DNA of 64,000 bases, from contig NC_056765.1 of assembly GCF_018687715.1 (NCBI RefSeq), positions 13,382,001-13,446,000 on the forward strand. Direction: 5' to 3'. Shown here in pieces: positions 35,395-51,449 of the stretch. The notes under the pieces were generated by a model. That model had not been told where the DNA came from. It saw only the letters and a list, made by a program, of their open reading frames with translations, and made no database searches. The first letter of the stretch is position 1, and every line of letters begins with the position of its first letter. This DNA comes from Carya illinoinensis (taxonomy: Eukaryota > Streptophyta > Magnoliopsida > Fagales > Juglandaceae). The position numbers were made by a program, and so were the translations under genes.

Positions 35395-35925
35395 TTTTAG
35401 AGTTTCTACACTTTTTCTTCATATGCTCAAGCTTACCAAAGTGAAAACATTATATCCCTTCTTTTAAAGAAGAAATATCATGTTGTTTCCTTCTTGCCTT
35501 TTCATTGAACAAATTGTCTTTTACCAAACTAATAGTCATCGAGTCATTGGGAGTTGAATTGCTAAGGGACGCAATCAAAGTTTTCCAACTGTGTGGCAAG
35601 GAACTCAATAAAAGTAAAGTTTGAACCTCATCATCTAAGACAAATTTCATAGTAGACAACTCGTTCAACAATTTTTGAAAATTATTCAAATGCTCTACAA
35701 CACTTTTTCCATCTCTGTACTTTAATTTCACAAGCCTTCTTGTCACAAGCCTTCTTGTCAAACCCCGCCACTCTAATGCTAAATCCTAGAACAAAAAGTT
35801 TTTCTTTCTTGGTGGAACGGGTTAGGAGTACCTTGCTTTTGAGAAAAATATCATTGATTTTCCTGTTCAAGCCAATTGGAGAAAACTTTTTAACGATAAA
35901 CACATTTTAATTGACCTTACTGGCC
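35395..35925 (-). pseudogene. Copia gag, decayed
   Basis: Gag of the same minus-strand copia remnant. It starts near 35925 (MASKVN, then a stop). The capsid block SVVEHLNNFQKLLNELSTMK is at about 35640-35700, followed by LLLLSSLPHSWKTLIASLSN. The zinc knuckle near 35415-35455 reads CFHFGKLEHMKKKC, with the second Cys changed to Phe. A short direct repeat duplicates CACAAGCCTTCTTGT at 35730-35757. No LTRs were found. Confidence 0.7.
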
Positions 35926-35956
35926 ATGAATTAGAGCATATTGACATCATTCTAAA

Positions 35957-37797
35957 GTGGGCAAGGACCACGATAGTAAAGCTAGAGATGGCAAGACCAA
36001 AGATAGTGCCCTATGGACCGACAAGTTAGTGTCGCTGTCTAATATTGATAGATTTTTTGTCATGCCTGACCGTTCTCATGTGAAGGGTTGGAAATTAAAG
36101 GCGGTGAAGGCTTCGTCTAAGAAGAGGCCTACTTCACCACCTTTCTCTAAAACTCCTGCCAAACACCCCCACCAAACAAATAGCAAAGGGCCCACCGTAT
36201 GCCCAACTGAAGTTGTGAAAGAGGTAACCATTGAAGTGGGCCTAAACTGTTTGCTCAAATGTTGAGGTAACCGTTAACACAGACCTTAATAAAACTGTTT
36301 GCTCAAATGTTGTGCCAAACCTTCTGACGGAAGTATCTAACACACCTTCTCCTCTTACTTCTTCACCGCCTGATTCTCCATGCCTAAAATATCTTGACAT
36401 GCTAATGAGTCAAGCCCTCATGGATTTGGCTACCACTTTAGACGACAGGCACTTGCCAGTGACACCTTCGAGTTTCCATCGCTTTTAGATTCCACGCCTT
36501 CTGATGGCAAATGTAATTTTGACATTTTCAGTGCCTTTTCTATGGGCATGGCCGGGATTACAATCCCTAAGGTGGCCCCTATTGAGATTGAATAGATTGC
36601 AACCCCAAACACTGTAAGCTCCCATACCTTACCCTCCATTACCTCCAAGGGCATGACCCCCTCTTCAGATAACAAGCATGTGTCTATTCCTTCCACTCCT
36701 TCCTCTTTTGGTGGTGATCTAGAGGCTTCGACTCCTAGGGAGGGTGGTAAGTTGTTGGATGGTGACCTGGCGTTGGGGGACAATAACAGGATGGAATATG
36801 AAAGAGAGGCTGAAGGTATCGAGGGTGAGCAAGATCCCACTACCCACTATACTTCCCCCTCTAATGTAGGAACCCTCATGGCAGTCACACCCAGGTTGGA
36901 GATCATGGCCCCTTTCCTTGTATCTAAACTTCATCCCTATCAAGAGACTAACACCAGTGGTATCCCTGGCAAAGCAGAGATAGTAGGCTCATCGTCCATA
37001 GACACTTCCTCCCCTGATGAGGTTGTACTGGAGATGTCCCGCCACTTGAAGGACTTCTTCACAATGGTATAACTTTATGCACGTCATTACTTTTCTTTGT
37101 CTTCTCGATCTGTCGCTTCTCTTAGTTTTGGTTGCCTCTTGCAGGGCATGGATAGTCTGGCAGCATAGATCATTAAAGATCGCCACGATCTAGAATTCTA
37201 GGTCAAGGTGACGCGCAAGTTTGGCTTCTACGCCAGGCAGGAGATGACTCATTTGGTAGCTGAGAACACCAACCTTTCTTGCCATGTTGAGAAATTGTTA
37301 GCTGAGCAGGCTAAGCTGGACTGCTACCTTGGTCAAACTGACGGGCACATTCAATCCCTGGAATGTGAGCTTGACCTCCTTCGTGAGGAGGAGTCTAATG
37401 TCTGAAGTGAGCTACTTCACCTTGGGTCTCTAAATATTAAACAAAGCTTTACCTTATGGTTGGCTGAATCTGAGTATGAGTTGGCTCGCGCCCAACTAAA
37501 TGGTGCTAAGAAGGAGCTCGAATCCTCTAATAAACAGTTAGCGATGTCTAAACAACATTGCTCAGAATGTGCACAGGCATTGGAGGCTTCAGAAGAGGGT
37601 CACACAGAACTTGCTCTTGAGCTATCACGAGCCAAGGTGTCTCATGAAGCTGCTTAGAGGGAGCTTAGGCTTCAGCAATCTGTTAATCAGGGTTCGTATG
37701 AGGAGTTTCGTCAGAGGTTTGATACTTACAAACTGAACCGTAAGGCTTTTGATGCCAATCAAGATAGGCAGAATCGAACTGTGATTTATTTGGACAA
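35957..37797 (+). pseudogene. Extra ORF of a Tat-like Gypsy element, part 1
   Basis: Plus-strand coding remnant convergent with the minus-strand Gypsy pol at 43-46 kb. The N-terminal part is Lys/Ser/Pro-rich. The later part is a long coiled coil: FGFYARQEMTHLVAENTNL, KLLAEQAKLDCYLGQ, SLECELDLLREEE (37205-37400), then ELARAQLNGAKKELESSNKQ (37475 on). A probable intron is at 37067-37144. Stops occur at about 36262, 36590, 37167, 37198, 37402 and 37655. The coiled-coil style resembles plant proteins annotated as putative gypsy-type transposon (PF04195), and antisense extra ORFs between pol and the 3' LTR are known in Tat elements such as Grande. The family match is inferred. Interrupted at 37803 by a solo LTR. 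Confidence 0.6.
37067..37144 (+). other. Probable 78-bp intron in the extra ORF
   Basis: GTATAACTTT at the donor and a pyrimidine-rich TTGCCTCTTGCAG at the acceptor flank codons ...ACA ATG | GGC ATG GAT..., keeping phase 0. The interval itself contains stop codons. An intron on this strand means the ORF had its own transcript, opposite to the element's genomic RNA. Confidence 0.5.
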
Positions 37798-37802
37798 AAA
37801 GG

Positions 37803-42067
<4,265 letters not shown>

Positions 42068-42072
42068 AAAGG

Positions 42073-42402
42073 TGAGGGAACATAAGGCACAGCTTGACAA
42101 GCTGGAGGCTAAGCTAACAATCTCAAGAAATGAGGTGGTCCGTTTGCAACCTCAGTTGGCTTTTGCAATTGGCGTTAGAGACCACGCCTTTGGGTATGGA
42201 TATGGAGCTGGCTTAGCTCACTTAAAAGCTTATCTACTTGCCCACCCTCGTACTGATCTGAGTTGACTGAAGCTAGATGAGCTAAAACCCCCTGCCGCAG
42301 CTGTTCAATTTCCCAACTCCCTGCGTCGAAGGAGCATCCCTGATGCCTTCATGAACTTGTCGCCGCCCCCATCATCTTCAGAGCCCCCACCAACTCCTTC
42401 TT
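42073..42402 (+). pseudogene. Extra ORF of the Tat-like element, part 2
   Basis: Continuation of the coiled-coil ORF beyond the solo LTR: VREHKAQLDKLEAKL, then RNEVVRLQPQLAFAIGVRD and GYGYGAGLAHLKAYLLAHP (42150-42245). A stop lies at 42264, after which a Pro/Ser-rich C-terminus (MNLSPPPSSSEPPPTPS) runs to a TAA at about 42402. A G-x-G-x-G region followed by a hydrophobic helix and a Pro-rich tail is the usual ending of such ORFs in plant Gypsy elements, as I remember them. Its 3' end faces the 3' end of pol about 570 bp away. Confidence 0.6.
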
Positions 42403-42574
42403 AATTCTCAGATGTTTACCTTGTATCTTTTGAACACATAACTTTGACTTGTAGGGTTTTGAAATGTTGGTATTTTGGTTAAAATTTGGCTGAATTGGTG
42501 GAATTTTTTTTTTTTTTTAACCAAATATGTTGTTGCCTCAAAAGAGACATTGTTTGTACACGACCTGTCACATC

Positions 42575-42830
42575 GCTATTGATTGAGTATAGTAGTTGTG
42601 GGGTCTATCGACCTCCATGCCAAATTCACTACACCGCGAAAGGGTTAAGTATAGTAGTCGTGGAGTCTACCAACCTCACAACTACCATACCTAATCAACA
42701 ACGACACCCAATTCATGCCACACCCAATTCGTGGCATCGCGAGTCTTTGACTTGTCACTAGTGGCTAAGTATAAGGGTCATGGGTTTTGCTGACCCCCAT
42801 GCCCAATTCACATCTGAATCTCTCTTGGGC
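42575..42830. repeat. Degenerate repeats between the convergent ORFs
   Basis: Three related units start near 42580, 42645 and 42765 (AAGTATAGTAGTYGTGGRGTC-like, followed by a CGACCTCCATGCC-like word able to pair with the GGGGTC half). They fill the spacer between pol and the antisense ORF. Confidence 0.5.
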
Positions 42831-42969
42831 AGGCATATTGGACACCCCACCATTGGACGCCCAATTGTTTTCATTGACTCGCCTCTAATTCATAAAAGCA
42901 ATGAAGTCTTGCAAATAGAAAACAAATGCTGCAATAGAGTTTAAAGACACAAAATGAAAGTTTTAAGGA

Positions 42970-43163
42970 AAAAACTTCTTTAGATGTTCAACGTTCCAAG
43001 GATGTTGTAGTTCATTTCCGTCTACGTCTTTGAGGTGGTATGATACTAGTTTGTGGCTGGCGGTGACTACGTATGGCCCTTCCCAGCACGGCCAATCTTT
43101 CCCCTATCCTGAGTCGTTACTCCTATTTCTTTGAGAACAAGGTCATCTACCTTAACTTGTTAG
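42970..43163 (-). pseudogene. Gypsy integrase C-terminal fragment
   Basis: On the minus strand the frame reads QVKVDDLVLKEIG, then after a frame change WEGPYVVTASHKLVSYHLKD and LQHPWNVEHLKKFF. This is the end of a Gypsy integrase, which normally closes pol. The integrase zinc domain and catalytic core are absent: the sequence joins the start of RNase H directly at about 43163. Confidence 0.8.
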
Positions 43164-44223
43164 CTTGGAAATATAGCCGTAATCTCCTTGCAACTATTAC
43201 TAAGGTGAACACCAGCATTTCCATTCTTGGATATCTAACCTGAACACCTCTAAGTGCTTGGCTTGCAGAGTATACCGGTGCTTGAGCGGCACCTTTCAAG
43301 AGTACCGCTGAGATGGTGTAAAGGGATACTGCTAAATATGCATACATGACTTTTTTAACTTTAGGTTGTTTTAACAACGGCGGGTTGAAAAGGTATTGTT
43401 GTAATTCTTGAAAAGCTCTGTCGCACTCTTCATTCCACATGTGGATCTTCCTTAAAACCCTGAAAAAAGGGAGGTAATTGTCTGTAGACCTCGAAAGAAA
43501 TATGTTTAATGCTGCCATCCTTCCCGGCAATCGTTGGGCGTCATTGATGCTTTGTGGCGTTTTCATGTTCAGTACGGCATCGATCTTTTCCGGATTCACC
43601 TTGATCCCCCTCTTTGAGACTATGAAGCCTAAGAACTTTTTCGAGTCCACACCAAAGGCGCATTTTGCCATATTTAATTTCATCTTGTATTTTTGGAGAA
43701 CCCTAAAAGATTCTCGTAAGTCAACTAGGTGCTGGGCGGGTTTCTTACTCTTTACTAACAGGTCATCAACATACACTTTCATTGTCTTCCCAATCTGTTG
43801 TTTAAACATCTGATTGACCAATCTTTGGTAGATAGCTATTGCATTCTTCAAACCATATGGTATCACTCGATAGCAATAAAGGCCCTTATCCGTGATTAAG
43901 GCCGTCTTCTCTTCATTTGCAGGATTCATAGGGATTTGGTTATATCCTGAATAGGCATCCACAAAACTTAGCATCTAGTGCCCTGCAATGAAGTCAACAC
44001 ACATTTGCCATTTGCCATTTGCTTGCTTCACCAACACTAAGTTAGACAGCCATTCTGGGTAGTAGGCTTCCCTGATAAACCCTGCCATCAAAAGGCGGTC
44101 AATCTCCTCCCCTATAATTGCACATTTCTCTGTGCTGAAGGTCCTTATCCTTTGTCGTAACTTTTTTGCCACCGGTTCAACACACAACCTATTCTTTGCG
44201 ATTTTATTGTCAATGCCTGGCAT
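43163..44223 (-). pseudogene. Gypsy reverse transcriptase and RNase H start
   Basis: Tat-type RT on the minus strand. The frame 43975-44223 has the N-terminal block FIREAYYPEWLSNLVLVKQ and GKWQMCVDF. The next frame (43147-43974) has MLSFVDAYSGYNQI, the active site YVDDLLVKS (about 43757-43785), LGFIVSKRGIKVNPEKIDAV and the start of RNase H with SKALRG-like and YPRMEMLVFTLVI sequence. Between MCVDF and AGH, some 24 residues that are normal in this family are missing, and a stop follows. The downstream end is an internal deletion junction with the integrase tail. Confidence 0.9.
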
Positions 44224-45063
44224 TCTTCATGGCTCCATACAAATGCATCTCTATGCTCAATCAACAGCCGCTTCAATGCATCCCAGTATTCAGGTGCTAG
44301 TTTTGTCACTACATGGGTCATGGTTTCTAGAAGGTTTGTGTGGAACATCACTAGCTCCAAAGGTTCATTTGCTTCCGCTTGCTTTAGATTGGCCTCATCT
44401 CTAGCTTCAATGTTTTTATATGCAAAGATTAGCGATGGTGGTGGCTTTGGGATGTGCTTAATGTTTGGGTCCTCAATAACCACCACTATTGATGCCTTCG
44501 CTTTTAGTTCTATCACATAACATTCTCTAGCTAAGGTTTGCTCTCCTCTTACTTCTCCAATGCCTAGTTTGTTGGAAACTTCATTTTCAGGTGGTAAGTG
44601 GAGGAAATTATTCAAGGTTGGACACCCCAGTATGGTGTTGTATGACGAGTGGGCTTTCACAATCAGAAAATCCGTCATTGTTGTGGCCTTATTGTCTCCT
44701 TGGCCCATTGTGACTGGTAGGGTGATGGTGCCCATGGGCTAGACAACTTCACTAAAAAATCCATTCAAAGGGATAGGTGATGGTTGCAGTCTATCTGGGC
44801 TGATGCCCATTTTGGTGAAAGCTCCAAAATAAGATATCGGTAAAGTTTCCATTGTCAACTAAAATTAGCGTGGTTGTGTAATTTGCAATCAACAATGTTA
44901 CTACCAACACATCGTTGTGAGGGTATAACACACCCTCACAGTCTTTGTCACCAAAGGAGATAATGGGAGATGCCCCAAGTCTGGAACATTTAGAAAGTAT
45001 TTCTGTTGAAAAAACTTCATGGTATCTGGCTTGACAGAGTTTTTCTTCCTGATGCTGTTGCAC
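44145..45063 (-). pseudogene. Gypsy protease and RT linker
   Basis: The minus-strand protease region has SFGDKDCEGVLYPHNDVLVV and then LVDNGNFTDILF (about 44830-44880), the aspartic protease active site in the Tat form D-N-G. The next frame (44145-44735) starts GTITLPVTMGQ, has YNTILGCPTLN, and continues through the linker to FVWSHEE upstream of RT. At least two frameshifts break the region. Confidence 0.8.
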
Positions 45064-45332
45064 CTCCTCCAGAAAGTCCTCCTACTATAGTTCGTATTTA
45101 CCCCCAAAGGGGCTTGCTCTTGTCATGGGGCATCTTGCCTTTGCCCTCTATCCTAGCGCTGCTTTTTTGGGCTCCTGCTCCTCCTAGGTTAGCGTCCACT
45201 TCCTTCCTCTTTACTTGTATTTACATGGTCTGCTAGCATCCACTCATGCTCCCTGCTTCTTGCCAATTCTGCCACTCTTTTCTTCATCGTGGAGCAGTCT
45301 TTTATCTAATGATTATCGGACTGATGGTATTT

Positions 45333-46440
45333 TCAATAACACTGACCCCTAGAGTTTGGATGTGAGTCCCTCCATTCAGCTCTCAGTTTCTCTTGTATGT
45401 TTAGGTTATTGTGGCTGAAGCGAGCCCCATGGTCCTGCTGGCTAGGGTGTCTCTCATGCCTTTTGCCGGCATGACTTAAACTCGTCTTCTTATCCCTGCT
45501 TGAACTTTTGGAATCATTTTTTATTTCTAGCTTCCTTGGCTCCAACAACACCTATAGCATATCTTCTGCATTAACATAGTTGTCGACTCTATCCATGAAT
45601 TCCCTCAGGGTAGAGAGAGTTTTCCTAGCCAGCTCGGTCATGAATGGATTTCATGGCCATATGCCTCCTAACAAAGCGGCAAGTGTGATCTTTGCATCCT
45701 GATCATCAGTGGTGAACTTCTCTTTATTAAATTTGGATAAATATGCCTTCAAGCTCTCCCCCTCCTTCTATTTAAAGGTCAAAAGATAAGCTGCTGGGCA
45801 GCAATCGCATCTACTCGCCGTAGACTGAATCAAAAATTGCTTGGCCAACTCCTTAAGGCTTCTAATGGTCCCTAGGCGTAGGTTTCTGAACCAACCCCGC
45901 TCAATTCCCTTTAAGGTTAGAGGGAAAGCTCAGCAGGCCACCTCCCCCAAGAAATCGTGAAGAGTCATATGTGCTTTAAAATTTTTCAAATGATCCATGG
46001 GATCCCTAGATCCATCATACATGTTAATCTAAGGGACCTTGAATCAAGGCGGGAGTGGTACCACCATCACCTTATCACTATAATGAAGATCCATCTGATT
46101 CAGCAACTACTTTAAGGTTGAGGAGCCTCCTAACCTTTTCACCATCTCCTCGTACTTGCCAACGAGACTTTTGAGTCCGTCATGCAACTTCTTCTTTTCT
46201 GGGTCCTTCGTATTGACCCCTCCTCGTATTGTGAGCGTCTCTCTCGCCTTCCATTTGTTCATGGTTAACTGGTGGCGTGGCAGTATGTTGCTACGATAAC
46301 ACCTCATTTTCTTTTTGCAACTGTTCTACTAGAGTTGTTGCCTTCCTTAATCTGTCCTCTATGTTCGCCAATCTTGCCTCCATTTTTGTTGTGCTCGTTT
46401 CTGGATCCCTGTTTGCCTGTGATCATGTAGTAGTTGGCAT
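45333..46440 (-). pseudogene. Gypsy gag of the Tat-like element
   Basis: The capsid domain reads in broken frames INMYDGSRDPMDHLKNFKAH (about 45970-46030), FPLTLKGIERGWFRNL, LKELAKQFLIQS (about 45820-45860), KEGESLKAYLSKFNKE and DQDAKITLAALLGGIWP. The retrotransposon gag family is clear. The N-terminal part (46107-46310) has a predicted helical stretch KLHDGLKSLVGKYEEMVKRL. A Lys/Ser/His-rich tail at 45333-45551 replaces a visible zinc knuckle. Several stops are present. Confidence 0.8.
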
Positions 46441-46468
46441 GTAAAAACCACACTGAAATATGCACTGA

Positions 46469-46485
46469 TCCCACATATGGTGCCA
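46469..46485 (-). other. Primer-binding-site-like motif of the Tat-like element
   Basis: The minus strand reads TGGCACCATATGTGGGATC upstream of gag, close to the TGGCGCCGTCTGTGGGGA-type start seen in Tat elements. The 5' LTR should therefore lie to the right, its inner end at about 46487 (plus strand TGTAGAGGATG). The outer LTR end was not found. Confidence 0.5.
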
Positions 46486-46486
46486 C

Positions 46487-48277
46487 TGTAGAGGATGTAT
46501 TTCATACCACCAACCACACGGATGACCTGCAATGAATAAATGAGTGGCACTAGTTGCCTTAGGAACATTCCAATGCCAAAATTAATATAATATGAGAGTA
46601 AGTGTACGTAGAAAATGAAGTAAAATCAAATATTTGTTACCTCCTAAAAACTATTTATATATGCATTGAAGTAAAAGATATATCTCCATGAGTTTATTTT
46701 CATTTTGTTGTATCTCCAACGGTTTTCCTTATTTGCTGTAGTGATCCCTTCCTTACACAGCGGCAGTATTATCTAGTTAACACCTTGTACATGGGCCACT
46801 GCAGGCTATTGGGCTAACATGTGTGATGGGCTTGCATACATATTGGGCCCACGTATACCAAAGATCCTGTCTAGTGACAATCTTGCTCTGGTTGGTTGTG
46901 GCTCTCTGCATGTTTGGCTTGGTCTATGGCTATACGCTTGTCTTCGAGAAGAGCAAATCTTTTTGTGAGAGTGTAATTGGGTTACTTTCCTTCCCCATGC
47001 GTAGCACATCTTAGCTGCTTTCATCAGGTATGCCCACTTCCTAATTTTTATTTTCATTTTTTCTAAGCAAGCAAGTTCATAGATAAACTAAGTGGTTACA
47101 TGATACAAGATTTAATAAGATAGGAGTCCCTAACAATCATCCCAAAATAAACAAATGCAACACAAGTGGAATAAAAAATAAATAAAATTCTAAAGACAAA
47201 AATTTAGCTCCCACCCATTTCCCACTAAGGGGAAGCCGCTTGAAACAGTTTTTGCGTAGTCTAATAAACAGACCAAAAGACTGGGACTAAAAGTCGTAGT
47301 AAATCAATATGTGATGCATCTTGTTTGTTTGGACTGGTTGTAGGAGACTTCCACCACCACTTTGTCTTGATCATTGGTTAGGGAAAGTGGAAACATATGA
47401 ACTTAACAACCGGAGGATGTGTCAATACATCAGCATATAACCTTTACTATCTGTAGAGGCACGTGTGGATCACACGCTACTCTATGAAATAAGGTGGTGG
47501 TCAAATCTAAAAAATCCAAAGCCATTGATCCTACTGGTGCTGCGCGTGATGGTGGTAGACTCTCCCTAGTGTAGCGGCACGTAAAACTCGCTCGGTATGA
47601 GCCACATGTGAGACTTACATGCCACTCTCCGCTTGAAATAGATCGATAGCTAAAGAGTCTACTGGCGAGGTGTGTAGTGGTCACAGAAGGCCGATACGCA
47701 ATAGATTGGTGCTTCTTGGTGCTATAATAATAATAATAAAAAAAAACACTATACACAACTCCTGTGTTGGCCAAACAGGAGGAGGGAGGGAGGCGCCGAG
47801 ACTTCAACCCCCCTCTGGGAGGAGGAAATGAAAGGATGGCTGAAAGTTGGGCAGAGAGAAAAAGACCTCTAAGATATATGCTCCCCGTAATTAAGTTAAA
47901 TGTGCTAATCCAAGGTTATAATTTGAAACTTATATATTGACCATTGATTCGTTGCCTTTTCTTTTTCCTTCTTTTTTTTTATTCTTCTTTTAAATATTGG
48001 AAACACTCATGTAATAAAACATTTATTTATGTCATTATACCCCTCTTTTTTATTAGATTCTTGACTTTCACATATATTTTGCTGATTAATATAGCAAATT
48101 TTTTACGAGTAATGATACACTGTAATTGTTTTTTACAACCTTCATATAATCATGTTTTAAAATGATGATAGCAATGTTACTTTTATAAATTACGTTATAA
48201 AATTATATCTAATTTAAAACATAATTATATAAAAGTTCATAAAAATAATTGTATATCTATCCTTTTATATAAAAGGC
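46487..48277. other. Probable 5' LTR remnant, then AT-rich DNA without a gene
   Basis: The first several hundred bases are probably the 5' LTR of the Tat-like element, by position only. From about 47.1 kb no element or gene could be assigned. Short frames (for example 47430-47807) show no domain. Confidence 0.35.
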
Positions 48278-48473
48278 GGCCTGTTCACTTTTACAAAATA
48301 TTTTATCTCATTTCATCTCATCTTACTTAATCATTATAACTTTTTTAAATTTCTATATAAAATAAAATAAATAATTTAATTTTTTCAAATTTCAATACAA
48401 AAATAATATTAAAACAATATATTCTAATAATATTTTATTCTAACTCATCTCATCTCTGAAAACAGACGAGACC
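48278..48473. mobile_element. MITE, GGTCTCGTTTG-type ends
   Basis: The left end GGCCTGTTCACTTTTACAAAA and the reverse complement of the right end GGTCTCGTCTGTTTTCAGAG are related. The core has TCTCATCTCATC and TTATTYTAATAATATTTTATT. First of three related copies in 850 bp. Confidence 0.6.
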
Positions 48474-48495
48474 TAAATAAATTAAACAACCCTAA

Positions 48496-48720
48496 CGTGT
48501 CTGGTTTGGTTAACAAAAACCAAATTATCTCATCTCATCTCATCTCATATAATCATTATAACTTTTTTAAATTCTCACATAAAATATAATAAAAAATTTA
48601 ACTTTTTTAAATTCTAAAACAAAACTAATATTTAAAAAATTATATTATGATAATATTTTATTTAACTTTTAACAAAATATTTCATCTTATCTTCTCTATA
48701 CCGCCTAACCAAATAAGGCT
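48496..48720. mobile_element. MITE, GTTTGGTTA family, copy 2
   Basis: The left end GTGTCTGGTTTGGTTAAC and the reverse complement of the right end AGCCTTATTTGGTTAGGCGG form inverted repeats. The core holds ATCTCATCTCATCTC and ATCATTATAACTTTTTTAAA as in the neighbours. Confidence 0.65.
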
Positions 48721-48826
48721 TTTATAGCCAAAGGGAGGGAGGCGCTCCTCTTCTCAACCTTGTAACTTGATTTCTTTCTGTCCAAGTTTTTCTTCGTCTC
48801 TTTTTGTTTTATGCATGGGTGCCATG

Positions 48827-48852
48827 TATATATATATATATATATATATATA
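48827..48852. repeat. (TA)n microsatellite
   Basis: Thirteen uninterrupted TA units between two MITEs. Confidence 0.95.
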
Positions 48853-48909
48853 TGGGAGACACTACCTGACTCAGATTAGATTTACAAGATTTGATATTCA
48901 TCCCATCAA

Positions 48910-49122
48910 CTTTGTTTAGTTATACAAAATTAAACTATTTCATTTTATTTTATATAATCATTATAATTTTTTTAAATTTTCACATAAATATAATAAATAA
49001 TTTAATTTTTTTAAATTTTAAAATAAAATTAATATTAAAAAATTATATTATAATAATATTTTATTTAATTTTTAACAAAAAATCTAATCTCATCTTAACT
49101 GAACTGTGTAACTAAAAGAGAC
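48910..49122. mobile_element. MITE, GTTTGGTTA family, copy 3
   Basis: The left end TTTGTTTAGTTATACAAAA pairs with the right end AACTGTGTAACTAAAAGAG. The core TATAATCATTATAATTTTTT matches copies 1 and 2. Confidence 0.65.
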
Positions 49123-51058
49123 TGTGCAAAGTGTAATTAATAATGATGCCTTACATAATTTCGTATATGTTATCACTTTTTAATTTTAAATTTTAATATC
49201 ATTTTATTTATTTTTATTTGTTTTAGATTTTATTATTATGGTTAAATTTTATTTCAAATTTAAAGGACCGAATATCTAAGTTTTAGTAGAACTCGGCAAT
49301 TTGAAAGATAAAATCTGAAGAGAGAGTTTTACGCATGGCGGGGGCCCCTCTTTTGATTTTACGGAAGACACGGTTTTGAATTTGACAAAAGGAGGGACAC
49401 ACTGCGACTGGAAGGATTTTATTTTTCTTTCGGTTTGAAGGACGCTTCGACTTGGACGAGTTTTTTTTATTTACTGTAGATTTTCTTCTCTCAAGAAAAT
49501 TTTGTTAAATTCATTGATGTTGAATTAAATTTTTAGTATAAATTAAATTTTCTTTATTCTAAAAAAATAATGTAATTTATTTTTAAACTATGCTTGCTCT
49601 TTTATACTAATTTGAAGTAATTTTTTATGGTATTTGTCTTATTTATTTGGAGTCCATTGCTTCTAATTGACTCGTTATTAATTAGATATTTTGATTTTGT
49701 GATTTGCTTTTGAAAGTGATAATTATGGATAGATCTTGAATATGTCAGTATAAGTAAATATAAAAATTGAAAGACCTATACAAATTTCTGTAGTCTTAAA
49801 ATAATTGGTCTTAATACTTTCTTGTTTCATTAATTTGCATATTCTTATATAAAATTATTATCAAGAATAAATTCAACTAACTATCCAAAAAGATTTTTGG
49901 AATGATTTTGGAGAATTTTCTAGCAAACAGGGAATTAATTTCCATTGGTTAGATGAGAAAAACATAATAAAGAATTATGTGAAATCAATTTTTTAGAAGT
50001 TTTTTTTCTTATTGATTTGTTCATTAAACAATAGCTTTTTTTCCTTTAAATATTTTCTTTAAATTAATTTTATTTCAATTTGTAATTATAAAAATCTTAA
50101 TGATTTTTTTTAAATAAAGTCAAAATTAGTATAATTAGTATTTATTCAAGATTAGATTACCGATTCCAGAAAACGACACCCTTCTCATCACTTTTCTATA
50201 AAACTATGATATTGTATACTTATAATTTTGCATTGATCAAACGACATGCCTTAATTTGTTACCAAATGTACAATCTATCTAATTCTTTTTATATTCGTTA
50301 TAAGAAAAGTGCTTATATATTATCAATTAATTTTTATTAAAGTGACTTTTTTTGTCCAAATGAATCCATTTTCAATTTAAATAACTCGTTATAAATGTTA
50401 ATATTTTTATCGTGACGTTCCTATCTTATTTATTTATTTAAAAAGTCAATAATTTGGGAGTAATACGTAGATGTGAAATTTCATATCAAAAACCTTAATG
50501 GCTTGATAGAAAAGAAAATAGATCTCATTTCAAAATTTTCATATCATATTATCATATTTTTTTTATAAAAATATTTTAAATACAAAATTTTTAAATTGAT
50601 CATTATAATTTTTTCAAATACTAAAAAACTAACGAACGGTCAATTAAGACGGTCAAACATGGCGACATAGAATCTCTTCCCCTATAAATTTTTAGGCAGA
50701 CTACCTTTGACCCTTCCGACTTAAGATTGTGTTTGGATATTGAGAATACTTTAATACTTTTCAACATATTGTACTATTATTTATTATCTTATTATTACTT
50801 TTTACTTACATTTTATTACTTTATGTTATGTTTTATTACTATTTAATATTCTATTATTACTTTTTACTTATTTATAATATATCTTCACATTTTTTTTAAT
50901 TTTTTTAATCTTAAAATAATAATAATATTTATTTTAAAATTTAAAATTCTTATTTCAAAATTGTTGCTTTGCGGAAGTTTCTTTTATGATGATGTCCTGT
51001 TACGATAATTATCAAGGGTCTGTTGGGAAGGGCCAGAAAAATATGTAGAGCTTTCTAT
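49123..51058. other. AT-rich, no recognised gene
   Basis: Very AT-rich, with a further MITE-like stretch at 50728-50960 (GTGTTTGGATATTGAGAATAC start). A GC-richer patch at 50965-51040 directly before the outer copia element could be host transcribed sequence, but no frame stands out. Confidence 0.45.
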
Positions 51059-51063
51059 ATTAG

Positions 51064-51449
51064 TGTTATGAAATCATAAAAAAGAGAGAGCCATAACGTG
51101 TTATAAAACTTTTAAAAGGAGAGAGAAAGAGATAGAGGTCAGAAAGGTTATGAAACTTATGAATTTCTTAAAGAATTCAACGATATATATAGGCGTACAA
51201 AGGGGACTATACTTGCTCACTATGCTAGCACTATGCACTATGCATATGTCGGCCAACTCACTATGCTAGTACTATGCTAGCACTATGCACTGTGCATATG
51301 TCGGCCAACTCACTATGCTGGTACTATGCTAGCACTATGCACTATGCATATGTCGGCCAACTCACTATGCTGGTACTATGCTAGCACTATGCACTATGCA
51401 TTTGACGACTAGATAAATGTGGTCATACAATTCAAGATAGTTTATAACA
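51064..51449 (-). repeat. 3' LTR of the outer copia element
   Basis: 386 bp. On the minus strand a TATATATA box lies at about 51183-51191; upstream of it, U3 holds a 52-bp tandem repeat (about 51217-51410) with words TCACTATGCT, AGCACTATGC and CATATGTCGGCCAAC in about four copies. Confidence 0.9.

Noticed and set aside
51217..51410. CRISPR-like regular repeat pattern in the LTR
   Set aside because: Repeats are contiguous without unique spacers, occur inside a retrotransposon LTR, and the genome is plant-like.
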